From Burkholderia pseudomultivorans (lineage in GTDB: Bacteria; Pseudomonadota; Gammaproteobacteria; Burkholderiales; Burkholderiaceae): 36,001 bases of DNA. Numbering within the stretch: the first letter of the stretch is position 1; each line of letters begins with the position of its first letter. Below, one piece after another: positions 15,695 to 24,893 of this stretch. The notes under the pieces are model-generated. The model searched no databases and had not been told where the DNA came from. It worked only from the letters and a program-made list of their open reading frames with translations. The translations under genes were made by a program, and so were the position numbers. The DNA is taken from NCBI RefSeq assembly GCF_902499075.1, contig NZ_CABVPP010000067.1:1-36001 (forward strand), written 5' to 3'.

Positions 15695-15702
<8 letters not shown>
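14554..15702 (-). CDS. TraB/GumN family protein (putative envelope metalloprotease-like)
   Basis: This 382-residue protein belongs to the TraB/GumN/PrgY family (EreA/ChaN-like Tiki superfamily), which includes proteins acting on or blocking signalling peptides. Some eukaryotic relatives are metalloproteases. The N-terminus (about 1-58) is Arg-rich followed by a hydrophobic stretch and looks like an export signal. The domain begins with YVLGTLHTGDP and carries GLETLAEQMRAF. It ends with GALHLGGPRGVLELLRQQGY (from residue 358). The paired GxxH motifs are the family's conserved putative metal-binding sites. The ATG at 15702 has GGAGG just upstream and lies inside the end of dppF (8-bp overlap), so it is read as the last gene of the dpp operon. 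Biochemical function is unknown. Confidence 0.8.
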
Positions 15703-16704
<1,002 letters not shown>

Positions 16705-16708
<4 letters not shown>

Positions 16709-17703
16709 CGTGCGCCTCCCGTCAGGTCGAGGTTGGTCAGATTGAGCGGCTTGATGCAGCGCGCGCGCATCGCGTCGTTGCCGGCCGCCAGCGCGTCGAG
16801 CGCCGGGCGCGCCTTGCGGCAGTCGTCGACGACGTACTTGCAGCGCGGCGCGAACAGGCACCCGGACGGGCGATCATCGCGGCCCGGCACCATGCCCGGC
16901 AATGCGGCAAGGCGACGCGCCCCCTTATTGTGCTCGGGAATCGCCGCGAGCAGCGCTTCCGTGTACGGATGATGCGGCGCGCGGAAGATGTCGGGCACGC
17001 GATTGGTCTCGATGATCTCGCCCGCGTACATCACCGCGACGCGCTGCGCGACCTCGGACACCACCGCGAGATCGTGCGAGATCAGCACGAGCGCCATCCC
17101 GCGCTCCTTCTGCAGCTTCACCAGCAGATCCATGATCTGCGCCTGGATCGTCACGTCGAGCGCGGTGGTCGGCTCGTCGGCGATCAGCAGCTTCGGGTTG
17201 CACGCGACGGCCATCGCGATCATCACGCGCTGGTTCATCCCGCCCGACATCTGGTGCGGAAACGACGCGATGCGGTTCTTCGCATCGGGAATGCCGACCT
17301 GGTCGAGCAGTTCGAGCGCGCGCCGGTGCAGCGCGTCGCCGCGCAGGCCTTCGTGCAGCTTCAGCACCTCCTTGATCTGGTAGCCGACCGTGTAGCTCGG
17401 ATTCAGGCTCGTCAGCGCGTCCTGGAACACCATCGCGATGTCCTTGCCGACGATCTTGCGGCGCGCCTTCGGCGACGCCTTCAGCAGATCGACGCCGTCG
17501 AACCGGACCTCGTCGGCCGTCACCTTGCCCGGCGCATCGATCAGGCCCATCAGCGCCATCATCGTCACGCTCTTGCCCGAGCCCGATTCGCCGACGACGC
17601 CCACCACCTCGCCCGGCGCGATCGACAGGTTGATCCGGTCGACCGCGGGCAGGCCGTTGAAGTTCACCGCGAGATTGCGGATGGTCAGAAGATCTTGGTT
17701 CAT
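16705..17703 (-). CDS. dppD: DppD, dipeptide ABC importer ATPase
   Basis: The partner ATPase of DppF. The 332-residue product has Walker A GESGSGKS (38-45), Q-loop [11 protein letters not shown], signature [14 protein letters not shown], Walker [13 protein letters not shown] and H-loop [10 protein letters not shown]. It ends with the oligo/dipeptide C-terminal domain ([13 protein letters not shown]). The cysteine pattern [16 protein letters not shown] and a later RARC resembles that in DppF. The ATG at 17703 starts two bases after the dppC stop codon, and the stop overlaps the dppF start. Assignment as DppD rather than OppD rests on the gene order and on the adjacent DppA-type binding protein. 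Confidence 0.92.
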
Positions 17704-17705
17704 GC

Positions 17706-18623
17706 TCAGGCCATCCGTTTCAGTTTGGGATCGAGCGCATCGCGCAGCCCGTCGCCGAGCAGGTTGATCGCGAGCACCGAAATCAGGATCGACAGGCCAG
17801 GCATCGTCACGATCCACCATGCGTTGTCGATGTAGTCGCGCGCGGACGCGAGCATCGCGCCCCACTCGGCGGTCGGCGGCTGCACGCCGAGGCCGAGGAA
17901 GCCGAGCGCGGCCGCGTCGAGGATCGCCGACGAGAAGCCGAGCGTCGCCTGTACGATCAGCGGCGCCGTGCAGTTCGGCAGCACCTGCGAGAACATCAGC
18001 CGCAGCGTGCCGGCGCCGGCGACGCGCGACGCCGTCACGTACTCCTTCTGAAGCTCGCCGAGCGCCGACGCGCGCGTGAGGCGCACATAGGCCGGCAGCG
18101 CGACGATCGCGATCGCGAACATCGTGTTGGTCAGGCCCGGGCCGATGATCGCGACGACCGCGACCGCGAGCAGCAGCGACGGCAGCGCGAGCAGCACGTC
18201 CATGATGCGCATCACCGGCGTGTCGGCCCACTTCTGGAAGAACGCGGCGACCAGCCCGAGCACGATGCCGGGGATCAGCGCGAGCACGACCGACACGAAG
18301 CCGATCCAGAACGACATGCGCGCGCCGAACATCAGCCGCGAAAGGATGTCGCGGCCCGCTTCGTCGGTGCCGAGGATGAACTTCCAGTTGCCGCCTTCGA
18401 GCCACGCGGGCGGGATCTTCACGAAGTCGCGGTATTGCTCGACCGGGCTGTGCGGCGCGAGCACCGGCGCGAGCAGCGCGACCAGGATCAGCGCGAGCAC
18501 GACGATGCCCGCGCCGACCGCGCCGCGGTTGCGCGAGAAGTTGGCCCAGAATTCGCGCAGCGCGAGCGCGCGGCCGCCGGCCGGCGCGGATTCGGTCGGC
18601 AGGGTATTTTGCAGATTGCTCAT
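17706..18623 (-). CDS. dppC: DppC, dipeptide ABC importer permease
   Basis: Inner-membrane permease that forms the translocation path with DppB. The 305-residue product has an N-terminal cytoplasmic segment followed by a transmembrane helix (about 37-58: [20 protein letters not shown]). The OppC-type loop [21 protein letters not shown] follows, then about five further membrane helices. The EAA loop [23 protein letters not shown] couples to the ATPases. It ends [20 protein letters not shown], as this family does. It starts four bases after the dppB stop and ends two bases before dppD. Confidence 0.93.
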   Translation of the reverse strand: MSNLQNTLPTESAPAGGRALALREFWANFSRNRGAVGAGIVVLALILVALLAPVLAPHSPVEQYRDFVKIPPAWLEGGNWKFILGTDEAGRDILSRLMFGARMSFWIGFVSVVLALIPGIVLGLVAAFFQKWADTPVMRIMDVLLALPSLLLAVAVVAIIGPGLTNTMFAIAIVALPAYVRLTRASALGELQKEYVTASRVAGAGTLRLMFSQVLPNCTAPLIVQATLGFSSAILDAAALGFLGLGVQPPTAEWGAMLASARDYIDNAWWIVTMPGLSILISVLAINLLGDGLRDALDPKLKRMA

Positions 18624-18627
18624 GGCA

Positions 18628-19638
18628 TTACCTCGTGTGGCGGATGCGCGGATTCAGCACGCCGTACAGCAGGTCGACGACCAGGTTCACGACGATCACG
18701 AGCGTCGCGATCAGCAGGATGCCGCCCTGGACGACCGGATAGTCGCGGCGGCCGATCGCATCGATCAGCCACTTGCCGACGCCGGGCCACGAAAACAGCG
18801 TCTCGGTCAGCACCGCGCCCGCGAGCAGCGTGCCGATCTGCAGGCCGATCACGGTGACGACCGGAATCAGCGCGTTGCGCAGCGCATGCACGACCACCAC
18901 GCGCGCCGGCGACAAACCCTTCGCGCGCGCGGTGCGAATGTAGTCCTCGCGGAGCACTTCGAGCATCGATGAGCGCGTCATCCGCGCGATCACCGCGAGC
19001 GGAATCGTGCCGAGCACGATCGCGGGCAGGATCAGGTGGCTGACCGCCGACTTGAACGAGCCTTCGTCCGGTGCGAGCAGCGCGTCGATCAGCATGAAGC
19101 CGGTCGGATGCGGGAAGTCGTATTCGACCGCGATGCGCCCCGACACGGGCGTCCAGCCGAGGTACGACGAAAACACCATGATGAGGATCAGCCCCCACCA
19201 GAAGATCGGCATCGAGTAGCCGGTGAGCGCGGTGCCCATCACGCCGTGGTCGACGATCGAGCCGCGCCGCAGCGCGGCGATCACGCCGGCCGGCAGCCCG
19301 ACCGCGAGCGCGAACACGAGCGCGCACAGCGACAGCTCGACGGTCGCCGGAAAGCGCGCGAAGAACTCGCCCGCGACGCTCGTGTTGGTGATGATCGACG
19401 TGCCGAGGTCGCCGTGCAGTGCACGGCCGATGTAGTGGAGATACTGCACGGGCAGCGGCTGGTCGAGCCCGAGGCGTTTCATCGCCTCCGCGTGCATCGC
19501 AGGATCGACGCCGCGCTCGCCCATCATCACTTCGATGGGGTCGCCCGGTATCAGGTGAATCAGCGCGAACGCGAGAATGGTGATGCCGATGAAGGTCGGA
19601 ATCACCATGCCCACGCGGCGCAACACGAATCGGAGCAT
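18628..19638 (-). CDS. dppB: DppB, dipeptide ABC importer permease
   Basis: The second inner-membrane permease. The 336-residue product starts with the family-typical MLRFVLRRVGMVIPTFIGIT and LIHLIPGDPIEVMMG, followed by YLHYIGRALHGDLGTSI. About six membrane helices and an EAA loop follow (YIRTARAKGLSPARVVVVHA then LRNALIPVVT). The end GVLNPRIRHTR is the usual DppB terminus. It is separated from dppA by 118 bp containing a stable hairpin, the widest gap in the operon. That fits the common pattern of binding protein made in excess over membrane parts. Confidence 0.94.
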   Translation of the reverse strand: MLRFVLRRVGMVIPTFIGITILAFALIHLIPGDPIEVMMGERGVDPAMHAEAMKRLGLDQPLPVQYLHYIGRALHGDLGTSIITNTSVAGEFFARFPATVELSLCALVFALAVGLPAGVIAALRRGSIVDHGVMGTALTGYSMPIFWWGLILIMVFSSYLGWTPVSGRIAVEYDFPHPTGFMLIDALLAPDEGSFKSAVSHLILPAIVLGTIPLAVIARMTRSSMLEVLREDYIRTARAKGLSPARVVVVHALRNALIPVVTVIGLQIGTLLAGAVLTETLFSWPGVGKWLIDAIGRRDYPVVQGGILLIATLVIVVNLVVDLLYGVLNPRIRHTR

Positions 19639-19673
19639 GATGCGTCTCGTCTTTTCTTGTGGGAAATGTGCGA

Positions 19674-19708
19674 CCGGCGACGGGAAGCTTTTGGCCTCCC
19701 GCCGCCGG
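19674..19708 (-). promoter_or_regulatory. dppA-dppB intercistronic hairpin
   Basis: CCGGCGACGGGA (19674-19685) pairs with TCCCGCCGCCGG (19697-19708) with one mismatch in 12, around an 11-base loop. It lies about 48 bp after dppA and 35 bp before dppB. No T-run follows, so it more likely protects the dppA mRNA or partly attenuates transcription than fully terminates it. Confidence 0.6.
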
Positions 19709-19756
19709 ATGATGTCAAGCCGGTCTTCTCAACGACGACAGCTTACGCCAGCCCGG

Positions 19757-21385
19757 TTACTTCACGCTGACACCGTCGAAGCGCGCATAGCCGAGCGGCT
19801 CGATGCGCATGTCGACGATGTTCTTGCGCACCGGCTGGTAGACCGTCGAGTTCGCGATCGGCGAGAACGGCAACTGCTGCGCGAAGATCTGCTGCGCCTG
19901 CGTGTAGAGCTTGGTGCGCGCATCCTGGCCCGTCGTCGTGCGCCCCTTCTGGATCAGCTCGTCGAACGGCTTGTAGCACCAGTGCGAGAAGTTGTTGCCC
20001 TTGATCGCCTCGCAGCCGAGCAGCGTGCCGAGCCAGTTGTCGGGGTCGCCGTTGTCGCCCGTCCAGCCGATCAGCATCGTGTCCTGCTCGCCGGTGTGCG
20101 CGCGCTTGATGTACTCGCCCCACTCGTACGTGACGATCTTCGCCTTCACGCCGATCTTCGCCCAGTCGGCCTGGATCATCTCGGCCATCAGGCGTGCGTT
20201 CGGGTTGTACGCGCGCTGCACGGGCATCGCCCACAGCGTGATGTCGAAGCCGTTCGGATAACCGGCCTTCGCGAGCAGCGCCTTCGCCTTCGCGGTGTCG
20301 TACGCGGCCATCTTCAGGTTCTTGTCGTACGACCATTGGGTCGGCGGCATCGGCGCGGTCGCGGCCTGGCCCGCACCCTGATACACGGATTCGAGGATCG
20401 CCTTCTTGTTGATCGCCATGTCGAGCGCCTGACGCACCTCGAGCTTGTCGACCGGCTTGTGCTCGACGTTGTACGCGAGGTAGCCGAGGTTGAAGCCCGG
20501 CTGCGACGGCATGTCGATGTTCGAGTCGGCCTTCAGCGTCGCGATGTCGGCCGGACGCGGATAGCTCATCACCTGGCACTCGTTGCGCTTGATCTTCTGC
20601 ACGCGCACGCCCGGGTCGGGCGTGATCGAGAAGATCAGCTTCGAGATCTTCACTTCGCCCTTCTTCCAATAGTCAGGATTGCCGTCGAAACGGATCGTCG
20701 CATCCTTCGTGTAGCTGCGGAAGATGAACGGGCCCGTGCCGACCGGCTTCTGGTTGATGTCGGCGGCCTTGCCGGCCTTCATCAGCTGGTCCGCGTATTC
20801 GGCCGACAGAATCGACGCGAATTCCATCGCCATGTTCTGGATGAACGGCGCGTTCGGCTCCGCGAGCGTGAACTTCACGGTGTACGGATCGACCTTCTCG
20901 ACCTTCGTGATCAGCTTGTCGAGGCCCATGTCGGTGAAGTACGGGAACGACACCGGGTATGCCTTGCGGAACGCGTTGTTCGGGTCGAGCATGCGCTGGA
21001 ACGTGAACACGACGTCGTCCGCGTTGAATTCGCGGGTCGGCTTGAAGAAGTCGGTCGTGTGGAACTTCACGCCGTGGCGCAGATGGAAGGTGTAGACCTT
21101 GCCGTCCGGCGACACGTCCCACTTTTCGGCGAGGCCGGGCTCGACCTTGGTGCCGCCGCGCTCGAACTCGACGAGACGGTTGTAGACGGTGAACGTGGCG
21201 GCGGTGAAATCGACGCCGGTCGTGAATTGCGCGGAATCGAAACCCGCCGGGCTGCCTTCTGAGCAGTAGACGAGCGTCTTGTTCGGGATCTGTGCGAATG
21301 CAGAGCCCGCGATGCCGAGCGATGCCGCTGCCACGCCTGCAATGGCGGTAACACGCAGGGTGTGCAACAGACGGTTGTATTCCAT
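19757..21385 (-). CDS. dppA: DppA, periplasmic dipeptide-binding protein
   Basis: The periplasmic solute-binding protein that delivers dipeptides to DppBCDF. The 542-residue product has a clear signal peptide (1-31, cut at AFA-QIP) and the SBP_bac_5 fold. It opens with LVYCSEGSPAGFDSAQ, then has NADDVVFTFQRMLDP, VGTGPFIFRSY and the ligand-site loop GWTGDNGDPDNW (440-451). The same loop in E. coli DppA holds the aspartate that binds the peptide amino group; this favours dipeptide over longer peptide. The ATG at 21385 has GGAGGAAAC directly upstream. A promoter is visible at 21441-21470. It begins the operon dppABCDF plus the TraB/GumN gene. Confidence 0.95.
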   Translation of the reverse strand: MEYNRLLHTLRVTAIAGVAAASLGIAGSAFAQIPNKTLVYCSEGSPAGFDSAQFTTGVDFTAATFTVYNRLVEFERGGTKVEPGLAEKWDVSPDGKVYTFHLRHGVKFHTTDFFKPTREFNADDVVFTFQRMLDPNNAFRKAYPVSFPYFTDMGLDKLITKVEKVDPYTVKFTLAEPNAPFIQNMAMEFASILSAEYADQLMKAGKAADINQKPVGTGPFIFRSYTKDATIRFDGNPDYWKKGEVKISKLIFSITPDPGVRVQKIKRNECQVMSYPRPADIATLKADSNIDMPSQPGFNLGYLAYNVEHKPVDKLEVRQALDMAINKKAILESVYQGAGQAATAPMPPTQWSYDKNLKMAAYDTAKAKALLAKAGYPNGFDITLWAMPVQRAYNPNARLMAEMIQADWAKIGVKAKIVTYEWGEYIKRAHTGEQDTMLIGWTGDNGDPDNWLGTLLGCEAIKGNNFSHWCYKPFDELIQKGRTTTGQDARTKLYTQAQQIFAQQLPFSPIANSTVYQPVRKNIVDMRIEPLGYARFDGVSVK

Positions 21386-21727
21386 GTTTCCTCCAGGTCT
21401 CCAGATCGGAACCGGTCCCTCGGGGGTCCGGCGTACGCGGATATTACTTGAGCAAACGATTTTGCAACAAGCTGGAGAAAAAACTCTTCCAGACGCATCG
21501 GCACGGGTTTTTGCGGATGTTTTGCCGCTGCGAAAAATGCGAGAACGCGCGCGAGCGACGGTTCCGTTCATCGCGCACATGTTTCCTTCGACAACTAAAC
21601 ATTTCGGCCGCGAACACGAACACGCGACACCGCGTCTTGCCGCAGCCTCACGCGTTTCTTGCAGTTTTTGCGCTACGTCATTGCATGCCGCGAAACCTTG
21701 CATGTCGCGACACGATGTGCGTCAGCG
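21386..21727. other. 342-bp gap between the MFS gene and dppA
   Basis: Apart from the dppA promoter the region holds no gene I can support. Near the MFS stop there is an imperfect tandem pair of 16-mers, TTGCATGCCGCGAAAC at 21681 and TTGCATGTCGCGACAC at 21698 (14 of 16 identical, 17 bp apart). The rest is moderately AT-rich with no clear hairpin terminator for the MFS gene. Confidence 0.5.
21441..21470 (-). promoter_or_regulatory. candidate sigma-70 promoter of dppA
   Basis: On the minus strand TTGTTG (21465-21470) and TAATAT (21441-21446) are 18 bp apart. The -10 box is good (4 of 6) and lies in a local AT-rich patch; the -35 box is weak. The predicted start would give a leader of about 50 nt. 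No copy of the 21-bp palindromic operator found near 3900 is present here. Confidence 0.5.
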
Positions 21728-23035
21728 TCACGCCGGCGCGTCGAGATCGGCACTGCGCGCGGGCACGAACGCGACCGCAACGATCGACAGCGCGAGTCCC
21801 GCCATCACGTAATAGGTCGGCGCGAGCGGCGTGCCCGTGACCTTGATCAGCCACGTGACGATGAACTGGCCGAAGCCGCCGAACAGCATCACCGCGACGT
21901 TGTATGCGATCGACAGCCCGGTCGAGCGCACGTTGGCCGGAAACAGCTCGGCGATCATCGCGCCGAACGGGCCGTAGTAGCCCGCGAGCGTCACCGACAG
22001 CACGGCCTGCACCGCGATCAGCCGGCCGACGCTCGGCGCGGCGTCGAGCCACGCGAACAGCGGATAGATCAGTGCGAGCGTCAGCACCAGCGACCACAGC
22101 GACAACCCCTTGCGGCCGATGCGGTCCGACCATGCGCCCGCGACCGGCGACAGCACGGTGAGCAGCAGATTGCCGATGATCACCGCGGAGAACGAGTCCG
22201 CATACGGCAGCTTCAGCTGCTTCACCGCGAAGGTCGGCAGGTAGCTGATCAGCACGTAGACCGTCACCGTCAGCGCGATCACCGAGCCGAGCCCGCACAT
22301 CACCTCGCGCGAGTGGCGCGCGAACACTTCGCCGAGCGTCGCGCGACGCGCGTTCTGCCGCGCATGCAGGAATGCTTCGGAATCCGCGAGATGGCGGCGG
22401 ATATAGAAGCCGATCGGCCCGATCACGAGCCCGATGATGAACGGCACGCGCCAGCCCCAGGCGCGCAGCGCGTCGTGCGACAGCCCGCGCGTGACGGCCG
22501 CGCCGACCAGCGCGCCGGCCAGCAGCGCGGCCGCCTGGCTCGCCATCTGCCAGCTGCCGTAGAAGCCGCGCTTCGAGAACGGCGCGGCCTCGATCAGCAG
22601 CGCGGTCGCGCTGCCGAACTCGCCGCCCGCGGAGAAGCCCTGCAGCAGGCGGCCGAACACGATCAGCAGCGGGCCGCCGATGCCGATCGCCGCATACGGC
22701 GGCGCAACCGCGAGCAGGAAGATGCCGGCCGTCATCAGCAGGATCACGAGCGACAGCGCGGCCTTGCGGCCCGCGCGATCCGCGTACAGCCCGAGCACGA
22801 TGCCGCCGATCGGGCGCATGAAGAACGCGACGCCGAACGTCGCGGTGGTGAGCAGCAGCGACGCGTATTCGCTGGAGGTCGGGAAGAACAGCTCGGCGAT
22901 CACGACCACCATGAAGCTGAACACCGTGAAGTCGTACCATTCGAGCGCGTTGCCGATCACCGCGGCCGCCACCACGCGCCGGTTCAGCGCACGCTCGGGC
23001 CGGACCGTCTTCGTTGAGTTCGCAATCGTCGCCAT
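21728..23035 (-). CDS. MFS transporter, metabolite:H+ symporter (MHS) family
   Basis: This 435-residue inner-membrane protein is a proton-coupled importer of the MHS family (relatives: ProP, KgtP, citrate and shikimate carriers). It shows GNALEWYDF in TM1 (29-37), the loop 2-3 motif YADRAGRKAA (85-93), and RLLQGFSAGGEFG in TM4. The central loop with HLADSEAFLHARQ is followed by the second half, with DRIGRKG as the repeated loop motif. About 12 membrane helices are expected. The substrate cannot be assigned; small carboxylates or betaines are typical. The ATG at 23035 has GAGG nearby, and an upstream in-frame extension is not hydrophobic. A good promoter lies at 23112-23140. Confidence 0.88.
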   Translation of the reverse strand: MATIANSTKTVRPERALNRRVVAAAVIGNALEWYDFTVFSFMVVVIAELFFPTSSEYASLLLTTATFGVAFFMRPIGGIVLGLYADRAGRKAALSLVILLMTAGIFLLAVAPPYAAIGIGGPLLIVFGRLLQGFSAGGEFGSATALLIEAAPFSKRGFYGSWQMASQAAALLAGALVGAAVTRGLSHDALRAWGWRVPFIIGLVIGPIGFYIRRHLADSEAFLHARQNARRATLGEVFARHSREVMCGLGSVIALTVTVYVLISYLPTFAVKQLKLPYADSFSAVIIGNLLLTVLSPVAGAWSDRIGRKGLSLWSLVLTLALIYPLFAWLDAAPSVGRLIAVQAVLSVTLAGYYGPFGAMIAELFPANVRSTGLSIAYNVAVMLFGGFGQFIVTWLIKVTGTPLAPTYYVMAGLALSIVAVAFVPARSADLDAPA

Positions 23036-23111
23036 GCGTGCCTCGTCCTCGTGAATTCGCCGTGTCGGACGGCTCGGCGCACGCGTTGCCGCGGCGCATC
23101 GGTTTGCAGCG

Positions 23112-23140
23112 AGTGTAGAAAGCGACGGAACCGTTTTCAA
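23112..23140 (-). promoter_or_regulatory. sigma-70 promoter of the MHS transporter gene
   Basis: On the minus strand TTGAAA (23135-23140) and TACACT (23112-23117) are 17 bp apart, with 5 and 4 matches to consensus. The expected transcript starts near 23105, giving a leader of about 70 nt. It lies just beyond the terminator of the upstream HiPIP gene. Confidence 0.65.
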
Positions 23141-23146
23141 GCAATA

Positions 23147-23180
23147 AAAACGCCCGCCGTCTTTCGACGGCAGGCGTTTT
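23147..23180 (-). terminator. intrinsic terminator of the HiPIP gene
   Basis: AAAACGCC-C-GCCGTC (23147-23161) pairs with GACGGC-A-GGCGTTTT (23166-23180) around a four-base loop with a single internal mismatch. On the minus strand the stem ends in a T-run (GTTTTTATTG), as expected for termination 45 bases after the HiPIP stop. Confidence 0.88.
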
Positions 23181-23224
23181 GCGGTTTTCGCGACATTGCG
23201 GCACCGCACGATGCCGCACGGGCG

Positions 23225-23536
23225 TCAGCCCATCTTCGAGAATGCGCTGCACCAGCCCTTCGCCGACACCTGCTTGCCGGGGAATGCGCCGCACGGGCCC
23301 GATGCCGAACCCTTCTTGCCCTGGTACAGCATGCAGGCCGCGCAATCCTGGCCTGCCGCGTATTTCGGATACTTCGCCTTGTCGACCTTGGTGGCGTCGG
23401 CCTTGTAGCCGAGCGCCGTCGCGGTCGGATCGCTTTCCGACAGCATCGGTGCATCGGCCAGCGCTTCGCGCGACAGCGCCAGCGCGGACACGACGCCGAC
23501 GCTCGAAATCAGGAAACTCCGACGGGATGTTTTCAT
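23225..23536 (-). CDS. high-potential iron-sulfur protein (HiPIP)
   Basis: A small periplasmic electron carrier with one [4Fe-4S] cluster. The 103-residue precursor has a Tat-like signal (SRRSFLISSVG, about 1-28, ending EALA-DA) and the four cluster cysteines C65, C68, C82 and C96 in the HiPIP spacing (QDCAACMLYQG, GPCGAF, GWCSAF). Two of the following aromatic/Gly contexts are also typical. The ATG at 23536 has GGAGCGAG upstream; a GTG/ATG five codons earlier is less likely. Monocistronic: own terminator and opposite spacing to neighbours. HiPIPs often feed photosynthetic or respiratory oxidases; no partner is encoded beside it. Confidence 0.93.
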   Translation of the reverse strand: MKTSRRSFLISSVGVVSALALSREALADAPMLSESDPTATALGYKADATKVDKAKYPKYAAGQDCAACMLYQGKKGSASGPCGAFPGKQVSAKGWCSAFSKMG

Positions 23537-23566
23537 GGGGACTCGCTCCAACGTTATCGGTTTGAA

Positions 23567-23585
23567 AGCTGTTCTGGCGACAGCT
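23567..23585. promoter_or_regulatory. small dyad upstream of the HiPIP gene
   Basis: AGCTGT (23567-23572) and ACAGCT (23580-23585) are perfect inverted copies with a seven-base spacer, 31 bp before the HiPIP start. It may be an operator or part of the promoter region. Nothing else identifies a regulator. Confidence 0.3.
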
Positions 23586-23692
23586 GCTACAGCATAACCG
23601 CCCAGCGATGAAACGTGCGCCCCGAAATGCCGGAAATAATGAATTCGACACGGCCGGCCCGAGCCCGCTCGAACCGCCCCGCTGCGGCGGGC

Positions 23693-24802
23693 TCAGCCGT
23701 ACGCGGTCATCTCGCCGACGCGCTGCGCGAGCGCGAGCGACGCGGTGAGTCCCGGCGACTCGATGCCGAACAGGTTCACGAGCCCGCGCACGCCGTGCTG
23801 CGCGGCGCCCTGCACGACGAAGTCGGCCGGCGGCTCGCCGGGCCCCGCGAGCTTCGGCCGGATCCCCGAGTATGCGGGTTGCAGCGCATCGTCGGGCAGC
23901 GCCGGCCAGTACGCGCGGATCGACGCGTAGAACGCGCGGGCGCGCGCCGGGTCGACTGCGTAGCGCAGCGAATCGCACCATTCGACGTCCGGGCCGAAAC
24001 GCGCCTGTCCCGCGAGGTCGAGCGTCAGGTGCACGCCGAGCCCCGCGCGGTCGGGCATCGGATAGACGAGATGCGAGAACGGTGCGCGACCGGTCAGGCT
24101 GAAATAATTACCGCGCGCAAGATAGAGCGGCGGCACCCAGTGCGGATCGAGACCGCGCGTGCGGCGCGCGAGCGCCTGCGCGCCGAGACCGGCGCTATTG
24201 ATCACGCACGCGGCCTCGATCTCGGCGGGCGCGGCGCCGCCGGTGTGCACGACGAAGCGGCCGCCGCGCAGCACGTCGATCGACTCGACCGGCGCTTGCA
24301 GCGCGCAGACGGCGCCGTCGCGCTCCGCGTCGCCGAGCAGCGCGAGCATCAGCTGATGGCTGTCGACGATGCCGGTGGACGGCGAGAACAGCGCCTCCAC
24401 GCATTCGAGCGCGGGCTCGAGCGCCTGCGCCTCGATGCGCGTGAGCGGCAGCAGGTCGAGCACGCCGTTTTCCTCGGCGCGCGCGGCGATCGCCTTCAGC
24501 TGCTTCACCTGCGCGGGCGTCGTCGCGACGAGCAGCTTGCCGACGCGCCGGTGCGGCACATGATGCGTTTCGCAGAAGGCGTACAGCAGGTCGCGCCCGT
24601 GCACGCACGAGGTCGCCTTCAGCGAGCCGCGCGGATAGTAGAGCCCCGCATGGATCACCTCGCTGTTGCGCGAACTCGTGCCGGTGCCGATCGCATCGGC
24701 CGCTTCGAGCACGATCGTTTCACGTCCGCGCGCGGCCAGTTCGCGCGCAATCGCGAGACCGACGACGCCGGCGCCGATCACTACACAATCCATCTGCTCC
24801 AT
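23693..24802 (-). CDS. FAD-dependent oxidoreductase, L-2-hydroxyglutarate oxidase-like
   Basis: This 369-residue DAO-fold flavoprotein resembles LhgO / L2HGDH, which oxidises L-2-hydroxyglutarate to 2-oxoglutarate and passes electrons to quinone. The FAD-binding Rossmann motif is [16 protein letters not shown] (8-23). The family hallmark [21 protein letters not shown] follows closely (part of a longer block). Later are [35 protein letters not shown] and, near the end, [17 protein letters not shown]. The start is uncertain: ATGs at 24793, 24802 and 24814 are all in frame. I chose 24802, which leaves a short lead before the first beta strand. It lies 91 bp downstream of the AAA ATPase gene on the same strand. 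Confidence 0.85.
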   Translation of the reverse strand: MEQMDCVVIGAGVVGLAIARELAARGRETIVLEAADAIGTGTSSRNSEVIHAGLYYPRGSLKATSCVHGRDLLYAFCETHHVPHRRVGKLLVATTPAQVKQLKAIAARAEENGVLDLLPLTRIEAQALEPALECVEALFSPSTGIVDSHQLMLALLGDAERDGAVCALQAPVESIDVLRGGRFVVHTGGAAPAEIEAACVINSAGLGAQALARRTRGLDPHWVPPLYLARGNYFSLTGRAPFSHLVYPMPDRAGLGVHLTLDLAGQARFGPDVEWCDSLRYAVDPARARAFYASIRAYWPALPDDALQPAYSGIRPKLAGPGEPPADFVVQGAAQHGVRGLVNLFGIESPGLTASLALAQRVGEMTAYG

Positions 24803-24893
24803 GACTTGTCGCATCGAGGGGAGACGGAAGAATTGTACGTCCCGGTTCGCCCGCTTGCCGAACGCGAATGCGGCACCGACTCGCCGCGCGGGT

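Noticed and set aside
21386-21500. Copy of the 21-bp XRE-cupin operator at the dppA promoter
   Set aside because: I looked for AATTTT-n-GTG and CAC-n-AAAATT half-sites on both strands and found none, so direct control of dpp by that regulator is not supported by sequence.
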